Below are positions 33,813 to 45,038 of a DNA stretch of 64,000 bases, piece by piece. The stretch is from Seminavis robusta (lineage: Eukaryota > Bacillariophyta > Bacillariophyceae > Naviculales > Naviculaceae), in NCBI GenBank assembly GCA_903772945.1, contig CAICTM010000426.1:1-64000 (forward strand). Reading direction: 5' to 3'. The position numbers and the translations under genes are program-made. Position 1 is the stretch's first letter, and each line of letters starts with the position of its first letter. A model generated the notes under the pieces. That model did no database searches. It saw only the letters and a program-made list of their open reading frames with translations, and had not been told where the DNA came from.

Positions 33813-33940
33813 GTATCGGTAGAGGAAGGGCGTCGGTAGAGGAAGGATCGTCCGTAGAGGAGTGTCGGTAGAGGAAGGATCGTCCGTAGAGGAGTGTCGG
33901 TAGAGGAAGGAGTCACGGTGTCGGTAGAGGAAGGAGTGTC
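33813..33940. repeat. Minisatellite, GTCGGTAGAGGAAGG-based
   Basis: Tandem copies of GTCGGTAGAGGAAGGATCGT with CCGTAGAGGAGT between them give a unit of about 32 bp, present at least twice in full with partial units on both sides. Related scattered units start near 33690. Confidence 0.8.
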
Positions 33941-33997
33941 TGTTCGAACGGGGGACGATAGAACGATTAGTAGCATGCCATGGTCGCCATGTGGCTA

Positions 33998-34055
33998 GCA
34001 ACAACAACAACAACAACAACAGCAACAAACAACAAACAACAACACGACAACACCA
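33998..34055. repeat. CAA microsatellite
   Basis: A run of CAA repeats with one CAG and a few AAC interruptions, about 50 bp. Confidence 0.85.
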
Positions 34056-34430
34056 CCAGCAACAGGTTTCGGTGGATTTTCGAAAATAATGGGAAGGTTG
34101 GTGCAAGCGAAGGATGGGAAAAAAGAGAAAAAAGAGCCAGTCAGCCTATCCGTTGAATCAATTTGAATTTATAAACGAACAACGAACCTCTACTTCCTGA
34201 CGTATTTAATTGTTCTTCCGACACATGAGAGTTAGGAGTCAGGGGCGAAGACCATAGTCATTGCCTTTTCCCCTCTCTTTCGTGCTTTTATGTGTGTCCG
34301 ATTTGATCGAAATGACTCGATCTTTGCCCTGCCTGCTCTTCAAGTGGGAATCCGGAACCTCAGTCACTAACCCTCTCCCTCTTCTTCTTCTTTTCCCTCC
34401 CCCGCGCTGCTGCCTAACCCCCCCATAAAG

Positions 34431-36532
34431 TCAGAACAAGAGGGCCGCGAGGAACAGTCCACACAGCAGCCGCAAAAGCAGCTAGCGCAGCCATCGCAGG
34501 AGCAGCTAGGAGAGTCAACAAACACCAACAAATCCACCGTGGAGAGAAATCAAAATCCAAGGGAAGCAGATGTAGATGTCACAAGAGAGGAAACTCCAAC
34601 AGGGCCACCTCTTTTGTGTAGGACCCGTGCGGTGCGTAACACACTTCCAGGGGCAGTGGCAGTGCAAGGGATTCAGCAGCAAGAGCAGCAGGTGCCGTCA
34701 CAAGCTGAAGCATACACTGCTGGGTCCGAACAGGAGAATTCAATTAATGACAACGGCAACAACAGCAACAGCAATCATGCAGTAGGATTGGTGGAAGCAG
34801 AGGCAGTGGATGATGTGGCACATCCACAGGCTGTGGCTCATCCTTCAATGGATGGCACCCACAGAAGGGAAACCATTACTCGGAAATATCAGTTGCGCTT
34901 TGCAGGTTTTGTGATCTTGCTTTTGCTAGGTTGTGGCATCATTATTGTTTCCATTTGTGGTGCTGGCTTGTGCGGTAGCAGTGATTCCGTTGAGTCCACA
35001 AAAGCTTCCAGAGATATTCTGCAGGCACCCAAAATGAGAAGTGTCCTTACTACCATCCTGGGAAAAGACTACTTTGATGGCGTGGAGGAATCTGGACAAG
35101 GCTATCGCCGCGACCTAACTGATTTCCTGAGGGAAACAAGGCAAAAATCTTTTGACTGGATTATCAATCAGGATCCACTGCAATTGGAACATGATGCTCC
35201 AAATTTAGTTCAGAGATTCCTTCTGGTGCTTTTCTACTATCAACAACAAGGCACAAGCCATGGAAAGAGTGCAATCCGCCAGCAACTTCTCAGGGGAGTG
35301 CATCCTCCAGTTTCTGCTTTGCACTGGAAATTTACACAGGGGAAACAGCCAATCACATCTGGGGGGATCAGTGGCTCTCTGTCAGTCATGAATGCCAGTG
35401 GGCCGGAGTCATTTGTGAGACTGGAGAAAGAGAAGAGTAAGAGGTTGTGGAACTGGGGCTTTGTAAGTCTCATCACCCAATGTGGATTGTGCCATTGATC
35501 TCTCACACATAGGAATGTATTCTTCAGGGTGGAATCAGCTCAACGGCCCTCTCCCATGGGAGATCACACAACTGCCACAGCTAAAACGTCTTCATTTACA
35601 TCGCAATCTGCTGACCGGAGTGATGCCCCAATGGCTCTTTACCAACCAACCAGGCCGAGCCTTGGAGTTCCTGTCGTTGGACCATAACCAACTCTCAGGA
35701 CCCATCCCTGCAAGATGGTTCGAAGGAACTGCAAAACTTACCAGTCTTAAGACCTCTTCAAACAGGCTGACTGGGAGAATTCCTTCAGAACTGGGGTTAA
35801 TCCCTTGGGAGAATTTGAGTTTAGGCAACAATTCTCTGACAGGATCTCTGCCAGTGGAAGTGTTCCATCAGGGCTATCTTAAGTCACTATATTTGCATGA
35901 CAATGATGTAAGTAGCTTAGTCTTTGGTATGGCATGAACATCCATGCTTGCTTGAAGCTAATGTCGTCGTATTTGCTTCTTGCCATCAAAAGCTTACTGG
36001 TACCCTGCCAAGTGAAGTTGGGTTGTCCGCAAACCTGGAATATCTTTACTTCGGTGGCAACAGTGTATCAGGATCCCTGCCTTCAGAGATTGGTCTGGCA
36101 CGGCAAATGAGATATTTGCAGGTTTCCTACACCAACATGCAAGGGACACTCCCTGAAGAATTGTATGAACTCAGCATTCTTTTGGAGTTGCTGTTGGACA
36201 GTTGCAACTTTTCTGGGACCATCAGTTCATCCCTTGCTTTTTTGACAGACCTTGAGTGGCTGGTCCTATCGAATAACAACTTCCATGGCCCAATCCCCAA
36301 TGAGGTCGGCGAGCTGACAAATCTGCGTCTATTGCAGGTGACTGAGAATGAACTGACAGGCACTGTTCCAGAGTCTCTCTGCCAAAATCTTGCTTATATT
36401 GATGGTCATTTTAAGGTTGTATTTGGGGTTGACTGTTTGCCCAGCACAGAAACTGGAGTCCCCACAATTGAGTGTGCTGTTGATTGCTGTACCATGTGTT
36501 GTGACAATACAGGGTATTGCCTTGTCAATTGA
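34431..36532 (+). CDS. Membrane-anchored leucine-rich-repeat protein (at least three exons, 5' end open)
   Basis: This is a transmembrane LRR protein without a kinase, of the kind expanded in pennate diatoms. Exons are about 34431-35462, 35539-35907 and 35993-36532. Both GT-AG introns (76 and 85 nt) are phase 0 and interrupt an LRR at the same place, just before LNGPLP and LTGTLP. The Gln/Glu-rich N-terminal region is followed by one hydrophobic helix (34899-34976, VILLLLGCGIIIVSICGAGL), so the LRRs are probably outside the cell. The repeats follow LxxLxLxxNxLxGxxP. The C-terminus is Cys-rich (CAVDCCTMCCDNTGYC). No ATG begins the frame: coding quality starts after a pyrimidine-rich tract ending in AG at 34430, suggesting an upstream exon. 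One candidate runs from ATG 34290 to a GTGGGA donor at 34344. An ATA at 34425 in the same frame could also be a lost start codon. Confidence 0.8.
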
Positions 36533-38005
36533 TTCACTCCTGTCTGTTCTTTGCTGTTCCTTGTTGCGAGGACCCTTTGGGAATTGAACGCTACAGTATA
36601 TCTGCTGGCGAATCGATGCCAAGCTAGCCAGTTAGCTACAAAATATATCTCACAAGCGGATTTGATAACGGTGCCGTAGATTGGCGGAGCCAATCGAATC
36701 AGTCAGTCATTGAAGAACTGCGGTTGTTCAAACATAGCTGTAACCAGGACATGAACCATCCAGGCTTTCCACAAAAAGGATGGCTTTCTCGTTTCTGGAC
36801 ACATTGCACGGCCGTGGCAGCATTCCTCCCTGACAGTGCTGCCCCCGTGACGTAGCCGTAGTCGGCACAATTTGGAGGAAGATGCTCGCCTGCGACGGTT
36901 TGACGAGAGCAGCGAAGGCACCGGTAGCCATGCCAGACAGCAGCAATGAGATTCTTTACATTTGAAAAAGGATCTACAAGCCTTGTTCTACCGGTAGATA
37001 CCTTGGCTAGTCATGAAATACTACTGGCAGCGCGCGCGGTTGTTCCGCCCACCGCCCACTGTTCCCTTATCTGCCTCCGAGCCTCCGAGGACTGACTCGA
37101 CTCTATTCCAAAACTGGGGATCAGGGTATCAGGGAATCAACCAACCTTTGGGGAGAGGTCTTGTGAGGTCTACATGTATGTATTGTCTACGGGCATAACT
37201 TTGACGACATAAAGCGGACGGAACAATGGGCCGTTGTGGGATTGCTTCATTCCCACGTCTACAGGTAAGCCCTGAGTACACCGTAACCCAATTGCCAGTC
37301 CATTAGTGTGACTCGACACCTCGACTCCTCACTTGGCTATGGCGTTTTTGGTGAGTGCATTGTTTCGGTTGTTGCGCTTTGGCTGGATCTCTGCCCACCA
37401 CAAGCATTTTCCTTTCCTCCATTCTCCACCCTAGCTAGTAGTAGACACCTCTCTTCCGGTTGTGCAGTTGGTCTGCTCCCTTGGCTTCCCGGTTTGTGCC
37501 CCTGCACCTTGCATTCATCCTCTGGAGTCGAGTTATTATTCATTCCCACCCTAGTCCTCTTCTAACCCATACTGGTAGAAGCCTCTTCTCCAGCTCAAAC
37601 AAAGGTTTGAGCGAACGAGACTGCCACAGTAGCTACTATTGCTGGAGTACTCCAATTAAAGAGCAGGCAGGTAAAGCAAAGTGGATCACAGACTGGATCG
37701 CAGATGGCGCTTGCAGAGTGCTATGGCTGTTGTCCGGAGAGATGCACCCCCGACCCTCTCTTCTAGCTAGCTTCACCCCACGTGTGCAACTATCGTCATG
37801 CCACCAAAGTGCTGCGTCGGCACAGCGTTTCCTGACACCAATCAACACAAGTGCTATACCACACGTCGCTCATGGTAATGGTACGACTAGAACCAAAAAC
37901 TGGCGCTTGCCAGATAATACAGACAGGATTGCTAATTTAATGCAGAAGACTTTTCTTCTCTAGCCAGTAGGCAGTAGTCTTCCCAATGCTGTCTATGGTG
38001 CTGTT
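36533..38005. other. Intergenic
   Basis: Open frames here (for example 37460-37963 +) lack any protein-like pattern. TACCGGTA motifs lie near 36918 and 36990. No RNA gene was recognised. Confidence 0.4.
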
Positions 38006-38515
38006 TCATCTTGTGTAGCAGCCAGCAGGTTGCCCCGCCAAAGGTATGCCAATCCAGTTCCCCTGAACTTTCTTTGTCGGACTTGATCGCATCATGCTGC
38101 CTTCAGCGTCGCGCCAAATTCTTTCGGTACGGTAGAGGTGCGCGACGTCCCCCTCATTCATGAGGACCGACTTGAATGTGATTATCGTTCCAAGCAGGCT
38201 TGGAAATGCGATCATTTGGACCTCCGACGGGGCCAAAAGGCGGCCGCAGGCTTTCAGGTTCCACAACCTGCCATCCAAGAAGTGACATGATTACTGAATA
38301 GCCGCATGAACTTTGGAAGTGAGTGCCACCAAAGTGAAAATCATCACAGAGGTGCTTGTTCCCACGGAAAGGATGAAAGACATGGCGCTGGCGACGGTAT
38401 AAAGAAACTGGCGGTGTTTCTGTGCGACAACTTTGTTGCTCCTGCTGTCAGTACTAGTAAGAGCACTGCTCGTCATCTTGGAGAAGAAAAGGGTGAATAA
38501 CAACCAGAAGATCAT
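38006..38515 (-). CDS. Possible small membrane protein or relic
   Basis: From ATG 38515 a 74-codon frame runs to a stop at 38291. It has two hydrophobic helices (MIFWLLFTLFFSKM and MSFILSVGTSTSVMIFTLVA) and balanced composition. Directly downstream, 38278-38006 is open in another frame with natural-looking sequence (KACGRLLAPSEVQMIAFPSL) but has no ATG, so it might be a second exon or a broken gene. I do not recognise either part, and real expression is uncertain. Confidence 0.3.
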
Positions 38516-40154
38516 GATGATAATATTATATAGTATTGTTTTTCGCGGATGAAAGTGTTTTTGTGAGAGCTGTGGTGTGTGTTTGAGTTTTTGTTTTTGT
38601 TTTGTGAGGAAGGGGGAATGACGGTTGGAAAGCTATTGAAGCGAATTCTGGCCATCGAGCATGCAAAAAATGCGGTAACGCCACGAGTCCGGTCGAGTCG
38701 AGCTTGAAGAATGGACGAGTAAGAAATGACGTGCTATGGATACCATTCCCAGGATTCAACACAATAGATGGAGCCTGGTACACCATTGTTTATTGTTTAC
38801 CGTACAAAGAACCAGTCAATTGTATTCTGGATCGGCACGGAAAACCCGAGGACGATTGCACCAGCTCCCCCATCCTTGGCTACGTACTCTACCGCTGCGT
38901 TGATACTTGACAAAATCGCATGATACATGTAAACGTACAAACTACCAGTCTGCATGGTATTTTTGGTACGATTTGCAGAAAAGTGCCCCATCAACGGTAG
39001 CGAAGCTGGATCAAAGTGTAATCATCAACTTACAGATATTCAAAGGAGTACAACCGGGACTTCTATCTAGATTGTTCCCCTCAACGAGAGGGCTTAGACT
39101 CCTGTTTAAATAAATTTGTGCGAGAGATCTTGGAACAGGAGACTCTAAGATCCATAATCCAGGGCTATTCAAAATCAAGAGGAAGTGGGTCATCCTCATG
39201 AGCTAGTGAAGCGCTACTAGCTACTAGTACACTAGCTAGAGAAGCAAACCTGCATGCTTGAGCCATCGATACGGTATACCGTACAGTACGGTACGGGACC
39301 GTAGTTTGCTGCTTGGCTGGATAGAGCAAGCGATGCAGGAATGCATGCAAGGGTGCTATAGCTAGTAGCTCTAGAGTACAATAATGATATCGTTTCTCCT
39401 GTCCTGTAGGTAGGATCTCCTCCTCTCTCCTTTTTGCATGGATTACCATACCGGTAGCAGCTACTGTAGCCTGCATCCTACATCGCTCCTGTCCTCGAGC
39501 GAGAGCTTGGATCCTCCGCCTGGCTGATCGACCGATGGTTGGGGATGTTGTGTTCTGGCGTGTTTGGTAGCCGAGCGATTATTAGAATGTCCATACCGTA
39601 CCTTGATATCTCGTTCCTGCCTTTTAAGGTCTTGTTCTTGGTCTCCTCTCGCGTACTCAACGATCTCTGCTTCTGGGCAGCTTCAACACTCCCTGCCACG
39701 TACAACCAACTTGGCTCTTCAGAAGCACCAAGACATCAAGAAAAGGAAGAGGTTTTGCCACTTCAGTTCGTCGCTCCACTAGTAGCTAGCTAGAGCTATT
39801 TTTTAATAGAGCCAGTACCGGTAGTAGCAAAACGAGGATGGTACCGTTTCCATACGGGTACCAGTACATTGTTACGTCTCCTGAGACGACGCACCTTTTG
39901 GTTACCCCCTCAGTTGCACTCAGGAATCGATTTGCCGGCGTTTACTGTGTAAAATAGAGTAGCCGCACTTCAGTTGCAGAATCAACGGTCATGTGTATCA
40001 TTAAGTAACAAGTTCCCTTTCGAAAGATTTAGATCGATTCGTGGATAAAAAGAACCGTTGAAGGTTCTAAGGTTAAGGTTAAACCAACTCATCGCATGCG
40101 CACGTACCGGTACAGCTGTACCAGGTACCGGTACAGGTCCAGCCAAATCCATTG
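38516..40154. other. Intergenic
   Basis: No supportable gene. The region has dense short palindromes (CTAGCTAG, GTACCGGTA, TACCGTACAGTACGGTAC near 39275-39300). Confidence 0.45.
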
Positions 40155-40440
40155 TTGAAGGTGCAGCACTGACTTCTCTCCCTCATTGAATTCGTATGGT
40201 AAACAGGAAAGAAATCCAAGCTTGGCCAACAACAATGCATGGTGAGTGCTTTATCCAATCGGCCGATCGATCGATCGATCGATCGATCGATCGTAAGCCT
40301 ATTATCAAGAGTGTTAATTGAAGGTACAGCACTGACTTCTCTCCCTCATTGGATTTCTATGGTATTCAGGAGAGAATTCCAAGCTCGGCCGTCAACAGGT
40401 GAGTTGTTTTAATTATTCGAATCGAATCGATCGATCGCAC
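40155..40440. repeat. Tandem duplication of an exon-like unit with a GATC microsatellite
   Basis: Copy A (about 40155-40270) and copy B (about 40317-40437) share GCACTGACTTCTCTCCCTCATTG-type sequence (key part CTTCTCTCCCTCATTG), then TATGGTxxxCAGG, CCAAGC and a GTGAGT. Each is followed by GATC/TCGA repeats, and the first is a clean run at 40264-40293. A third, weaker relative lies at about 40485-40590, ending in GGTAAGT. Each unit has an AG and a GT(G/A)AGT placed like splice sites around 30-90 nt. Confidence 0.6.
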
Positions 40441-41058
40441 CTCTGTTATCCAAGCCTCACTCAAGCTGTCCTTCTCTGGTGCAGAGTCGAAAACCATCCC
40501 TCATTCAATCCTATGGACCTTGGGATGGCAGTCAGTTCTCGGCCCATGACGGCCAAGTTGGTGCAATTTGAAAAACAATGGTAAGTCTCCGGTCGTCTGC
40601 AGTTGAGCACAGAAAACAAAACTCATATCTATTTGTTGTTTTCTCTGCTGTACTGCTGACGGACGAGGAAATACCATTGTCGGGGTCGAACGAACGAACG
40701 ATCCCTCGGGATAACAGCAAGAGGAGAGGCTCTGTTAACTCAAGCCCTATCACCACACTGAACGTCGTTGGGTCATTGAATGGCAACAGTCAACCGGAGG
40801 AGGAGTCTACACGACAACACTCGCATGCACACAAGAGAGTGGATCCTACTACTGGATTCATCCCTCCAGTGTTATTTCCTAGTGTTTGGGTGGTGATTCA
40901 TGTGTCGGTGCCCACTTTCCTGTATGCACAAGTCCTCGAGCGAACGACTTGCTTCTTTCGTACGATAAAGATAGATAGATAATCGTAAAATAATAGATCA
41001 TCGATTACCGACTAATAGACCACTCCTTTCATTAGATACACACCTTATAGATCAATAG

Positions 41059-41835
41059 GATTGACAATATTCGGTTGTGCATGTATTCGTCATAAGGATC
41101 CAACACGAGGTACTTGTACCGGAGTGTAGCGAGCAAAGCCGAACCTGAGTGTGTTCGGTACTGTTGCCACTGTCGCCGATGTAACTATACGGCAGCCGGC
41201 TACAATGGCTGGATTGACAATATTCGGTTGTGCATGTATTCGTCTGAAGGATCCAATGCAAGGTACCGGTAACGGAGTATAGCCAGTAAAGCGGAACCTT
41301 AGTGTGTTCGGTACTGTTGCCACTGTCACCGATTGATGTAATTCTACGGTAACTGGCTACAATGGCTGGATTGACAATATTCGGTTGCGCATGTATTTGT
41401 CATAAGGACATAAGGATCCAATGCGAGGTACCGGTAACCGTAGCGAGCAAAGCCGAACTTTCGGTACTGTTGCCACTAGCTATACGGCAGCTAGCTATAC
41501 AATGGCTGGATTGACAATATTCGGTTGTGCGTGTATTCGTCATATAAGGATCCAATGCGACGTAACCGAGTGCAGCGAGCAATGTCGAACCTGAGTGTGT
41601 TCGGTACTGTTGCCACTGTCACTGATCGATGAACTCTACGGTAGCTGGCTACGATGGCTGGATTCATAATGTTGGTTGTGCATGTATTCGTCATAAGGAT
41701 TCAATGCAAGATACCGGCAATGGAGTGTAGTCAGTAAAGCGGAACCTGAGTGTGTTCGGTACTGTTGCCACTGTCATGGATCGATGTAACTCTCTGCCTA
41801 CGGTACCGTAGCTGGCTACAATGGCTGGATTGCAT
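41059..41835. repeat. Minisatellite with a unit of about 150 bp
   Basis: Five diverged copies and a partial sixth begin with GGATTGACAATATTCGGTTG at about 41059, 41211, 41367, 41507 and (diverged) 41660, with a remnant near 41825. Each carries ATGTATTCGTCATAAGGATC, then AGCGAGCAAAGC(C/G)GAACCT, then GTGTTCGGTACTGTTGCCAC. The period varies between about 140 and 165 bp. No long reading frame spans the array. Confidence 0.85.
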
Positions 41836-42166
41836 GTATTCGTTGTATGGATCCGAGCAAACTGAGGAAACAGGAGACGAATGCTGAAAAAAAGCCGAAT
41901 GGATCTGGAAGGTGGAGAGGGGGGACAGCGGCTACTTTCCGTTCCCAAATTCAAAAGTCAAGTAGGGATAAAGTTAAGCGAACTATCGTATCTTTTTGCC
42001 AGCACCTCTTCCCTTATCCGCGGTCCTCGCCTCACACCTCACATGCCTCGTGCTTCATCATTCATCATCAATCATCATCATTCCAGCTGTTTGCTTTTCT
42101 TGGCTGTCCCAAGGTGTCCGATATCGTTATCTATCTGCTCTCATTTTCTTGGTGTAGTCGTTGACA

Positions 42167-43216
42167 ATGGCAAAGAATCCTCGCAAGAATTCTCGAAAGT
42201 CAAAAGGAAAGGACTCTACTAGTAGTGCTTTCTATAGCAATCTGTGGTGGTGGCTGCGTGTGTGCTTGGCGGCGGTCGTCTCCAAACTCGTCGCGGATTA
42301 CTATGTGCAGAGATCCCAACCTACCCTGAATCGCCAGTTTCAATCCTTCCATTCCGACGTCTACGTGATTGACGACTTTCTCCCCACCGAAGTGGCATTG
42401 GATTGGAGACGCCGCATGCTGGAAGCCTGGGAAAATACCCAAGAACTCTTGAAGGACTGTGAGGGTGGCGATTCTTGTCCCAATACAAACAACGAGAACA
42501 GTAACAACCGAACCTTTCACTTTGCCACCAACAATGACGGCTTCCAGCAAGGCGACGGACGGGTTCCCAACAATGCCAAGGTTCGTTCGTTGGAACAACT
42601 CCCCCAACGAAACCACACCGCCCATCAAATGCGACAACGACACATGTTTGCCTATGCCAAATGGGAATTGCCTCCTGCTCATGTGCTGGTACAAGAAATG
42701 GAAGACTACATGCGATCCAATACGACACGACAAACGGTAGCACGATTGTTGGCCGACAAACATCCCCAATTGGATCTGCAACCCCAATTGGCGGATTTGT
42801 TCGTCACCTATTACAATCAGGGAGATTTTCTCACGACGCACAATGACAATGTCTGTGGCACGTGGGCCTTTGTCGTGTCGCTGACACAAGAACCCGACGA
42901 AGGACCATCCTGGAACAACGATATGGGTGGAACCTTGCGCTTTCAATGTCCCCATACTACTCGTAGTAGATATCATCATCCCAGTTCCCCCAACTATTGG
43001 TGCGAATCCTTGGTCCCCAAATTCAATACGGCCCTGTTGTTCAATACGCGATTGCCGGGGGGTGTCATGGGACCCAATCATGAAGTCCTTCCCGTGCACG
43101 TCCCACCGTCCAGTGGCTACTTTCGATTCGGTTTGACGGGATGGTACATGGATGCGCAGGATGTCATGGACGAAACTGCCAAGGCGGAATTGAACAAGAT
43201 GAGAAGTCGGGATTGA
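42167..43216 (+). CDS. 2OG-Fe(II) oxygenase with an N-terminal membrane anchor
   Basis: This is a 349-residue intron-free protein. A Lys/Arg-rich start and one hydrophobic segment (about 25-43) suggest a signal anchor. The oxygenase domain begins at about 65 (VYVIDDFLP). The iron-binding HxD is H225 and D227 in LTTHNDN, the distal histidine is H305 in GPNHEVLPV, and R320 in YFRFGLTGWY is the likely 2-oxoglutarate ligand. Such domains hydroxylate protein side chains or small molecules; the substrate cannot be told from the sequence. The domain carries an Asn/Asp-rich insertion at about 97-140. The first ATG of the frame is 42167; an in-frame TTG precedes it. A second, different member of the superfamily lies at 63085. 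Confidence 0.88.
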   Translation: MAKNPRKNSRKSKGKDSTSSAFYSNLWWWLRVCLAAVVSKLVADYYVQRSQPTLNRQFQSFHSDVYVIDDFLPTEVALDWRRRMLEAWENTQELLKDCEGGDSCPNTNNENSNNRTFHFATNNDGFQQGDGRVPNNAKVRSLEQLPQRNHTAHQMRQRHMFAYAKWELPPAHVLVQEMEDYMRSNTTRQTVARLLADKHPQLDLQPQLADLFVTYYNQGDFLTTHNDNVCGTWAFVVSLTQEPDEGPSWNNDMGGTLRFQCPHTTRSRYHHPSSPNYWCESLVPKFNTALLFNTRLPGGVMGPNHEVLPVHVPPSSGYFRFGLTGWYMDAQDVMDETAKAELNKMRSRD

Positions 43217-43787
43217 TAAATAGGAAAACGTGGGGAAAGATCAAGGAATCAGGCGGAGAAAGGTGATACATGAAGGATGTTCTACTTTTTCTAGATACCT
43301 GAACCGCAAAACGTTTAATGCGTGTTTCCAAAATCTCAATGCAGCAGTGATTGCCTTGGCAAAGAGAGATGGGACCAGCAATCTCCGTGGCCCGCTACGG
43401 ACACCATCGACTCGGAACTGGCTGCAGTCTACAGTATGTCATGGAATGAAGAAGAAGAAACGCTATCAGTACTTCAAAACCTTCCAGGACGTCAGCTCTC
43501 TTCTTCCCGCGAGTCCGGTCTGCCATCACAACAATATTATGATCTGTGGTGATGCCCCGTCCTGGTGACTGTACTTTTGCGGGGATAGCAATGGCTGGCC
43601 AGCCAGCAGCAATGGTTACTTTACAAATACTACATGTAGAATGCACCAATTTCCAAGACGCGCTGCAAGATTCACTGTCTCCCCGTACTCGAAAATCAAG
43701 GGCTCCACTTGTCGAGCTACTACATGTACACCGAGATGTTGTTGTTGTGTCGCTGCGTCATTCCATCAAGCTAGCTTTACTTTCTTC
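43217..43787. other. Intergenic, convergent genes
   Basis: I see no coding signal between the oxygenase and START-like gene ends. The antisense frames over 43546-44066 shadow the START-like gene. Confidence 0.5.
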
Positions 43788-45038
43788 TTACTCCACCTCT
43801 TTCTTTTCATCATCTGTTGTTTTGTCGTTTCCATTGTTTTCGGCACCTTCCTTGTTGCTAGAAGAAGACGCCAAGTGTTCAAACATGCCTTCAATTCTCT
43901 GTTCCACCCAATCGTATATTTCTTCTCGTCGTGCCGCAATCACCTCGGCGTGTTGAGGCCGACTTCCGGCTCGAATTTCTTCGGCAACTTGCAACAATTT
44001 GGCCCACATTTGAGTAATGACGGTTTGAATGACAAAATTAATGACGGCGGTTGGAAAGAGGGGTGATATTTTGCCATCCAAGCTCAGTGAAAATCCCACC
44101 AGCATTAAATGTTCGTCGGGTGGATATGCGACTCTGGAATTTCGTAGACAGGGGTGATTGGGTGGACATTTTCGAATGAGCAATCCTCCGTCAAATTCTG
44201 CTCGTTCCATTCCATCGGGAATGGGAGGAACATGGACCACATCTTGATCGTAGACTGGATTGGAAATGGTACTTTTGTGCACATCCTGTCCTTCTTCGAG
44301 TGAAACCAAACTAATGGCAATCGATCCAGTAGTATGAGGATCCTCTTGAATGTCATCAATATCGTCCACGCCACACGTCCGAATGACGACATCTCGCGAT
44401 TTGAACGGCCAGGGAACCGCCGTGGCAATGCGGAGAATCTGTTCGGTGCGTCCCACTTGTCCCAATTTATCGACCAGCTCGACTCCAATGCGCGGCACGG
44501 TCCACGATGGCAACCACGACATGTACTGTTCGGTTTCAATCAACACCGCCAATAGGGGAACCAACAAACTGGATTCGACGGGAGACTCGAGGCGGCATTT
44601 GAGTTGCAAATCTTCTTCCAGTCGGTAGTACATGAGTGTATCGCGACGATCGTCGTGGTATTCGCCGCCTTTGATCCACTGGCCAGCGCCACTAGCTGGT
44701 TCACTGTCATCACCGACGTGTTCTTCAACGTCGGCCAACAAATCGGCAATGACGTGATTCAAGAGTTTGGCTTTTTCTTCCACTTCTTTTTGAAAGGGCA
44801 CATCCTTGTCGGCAATGTGGGTGGTGTGTTTCAGCATGCGTGCCGCCACGAGAAATTGTTCCTTTTGGTAATGCTCCTTGGCCTTGGTCATCAATTCCTC
44901 GTCACTCCAATCGGCAAATGGACTCGCACAAGTGTCGCTGACATTGGACGCGGTTTCCGCTTGTGTGTCCATGGTTTCTTCCCGTCTCGTCTCGGGTTTT
45001 GTTTCCACAGTAGTATCCTCTTGTTTCAACTCGCTCAT
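43788..45038 (-). CDS. START-like lipid-binding domain protein
   Basis: This is a 416-residue intron-free protein. Residues 1-50 are Glu/Thr-rich, followed by a helical segment with a TPR-like look (ELMTKAKEHYQKEQFLVAARML). The START-like domain runs from about 120 to 360, with MSWLPSW, GRTEQILRIATAVPWPFKSRD and VVIRTCGVDD as the clearest blocks; this pattern (PWP..SRD) is typical of START domains, which bind sterols, phospholipids or other lipids in a deep pocket. The tail is acidic and Lys-rich, with no transmembrane helix. The chosen ATG 45038 has a GCCACCATG context. An in-frame ATG at 45077 would add 13 residues. The gene is divergent from the SAP-domain gene, 421 bp away. Confidence 0.85.
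   Translation of the reverse strand: MSELKQEDTTVETKPETRREETMDTQAETASNVSDTCASPFADWSDEELMTKAKEHYQKEQFLVAARMLKHTTHIADKDVPFQKEVEEKAKLLNHVIADLLADVEEHVGDDSEPASGAGQWIKGGEYHDDRRDTLMYYRLEEDLQLKCRLESPVESSLLVPLLAVLIETEQYMSWLPSWTVPRIGVELVDKLGQVGRTEQILRIATAVPWPFKSRDVVIRTCGVDDIDDIQEDPHTTGSIAISLVSLEEGQDVHKSTISNPVYDQDVVHVPPIPDGMERAEFDGGLLIRKCPPNHPCLRNSRVAYPPDEHLMLVGFSLSLDGKISPLFPTAVINFVIQTVITQMWAKLLQVAEEIRAGSRPQHAEVIAARREEIYDWVEQRIEGMFEHLASSSSNKEGAENNGNDKTTDDEKKEVE

Noticed and set aside
35437-35512. Alternative first intron of the LRR gene with a GTAAGA donor at 35437
   Set aside because: It keeps the frame, but the GTAAGT donor at 35463 with the acceptor at 35538 puts the junction at the same LRR position and phase as the second intron and keeps the consensus.
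36560-36600. Possible tRNA T-arm (GTTCAATTCCC on the minus strand)
   Set aside because: No 5-bp T-stem, acceptor stem or anticodon arm can be drawn around it. No convincing tRNA was seen in the window.
37460-37963. 167-codon frame on the plus strand
   Set aside because: No domain or natural amino-acid pattern, no good start context, and no neighbour logic.
42200-43099. 299-codon frame on the minus strand opposite the 2OG-Fe(II) oxygenase
   Set aside because: It is the antisense shadow of a gene with intact catalytic motifs.
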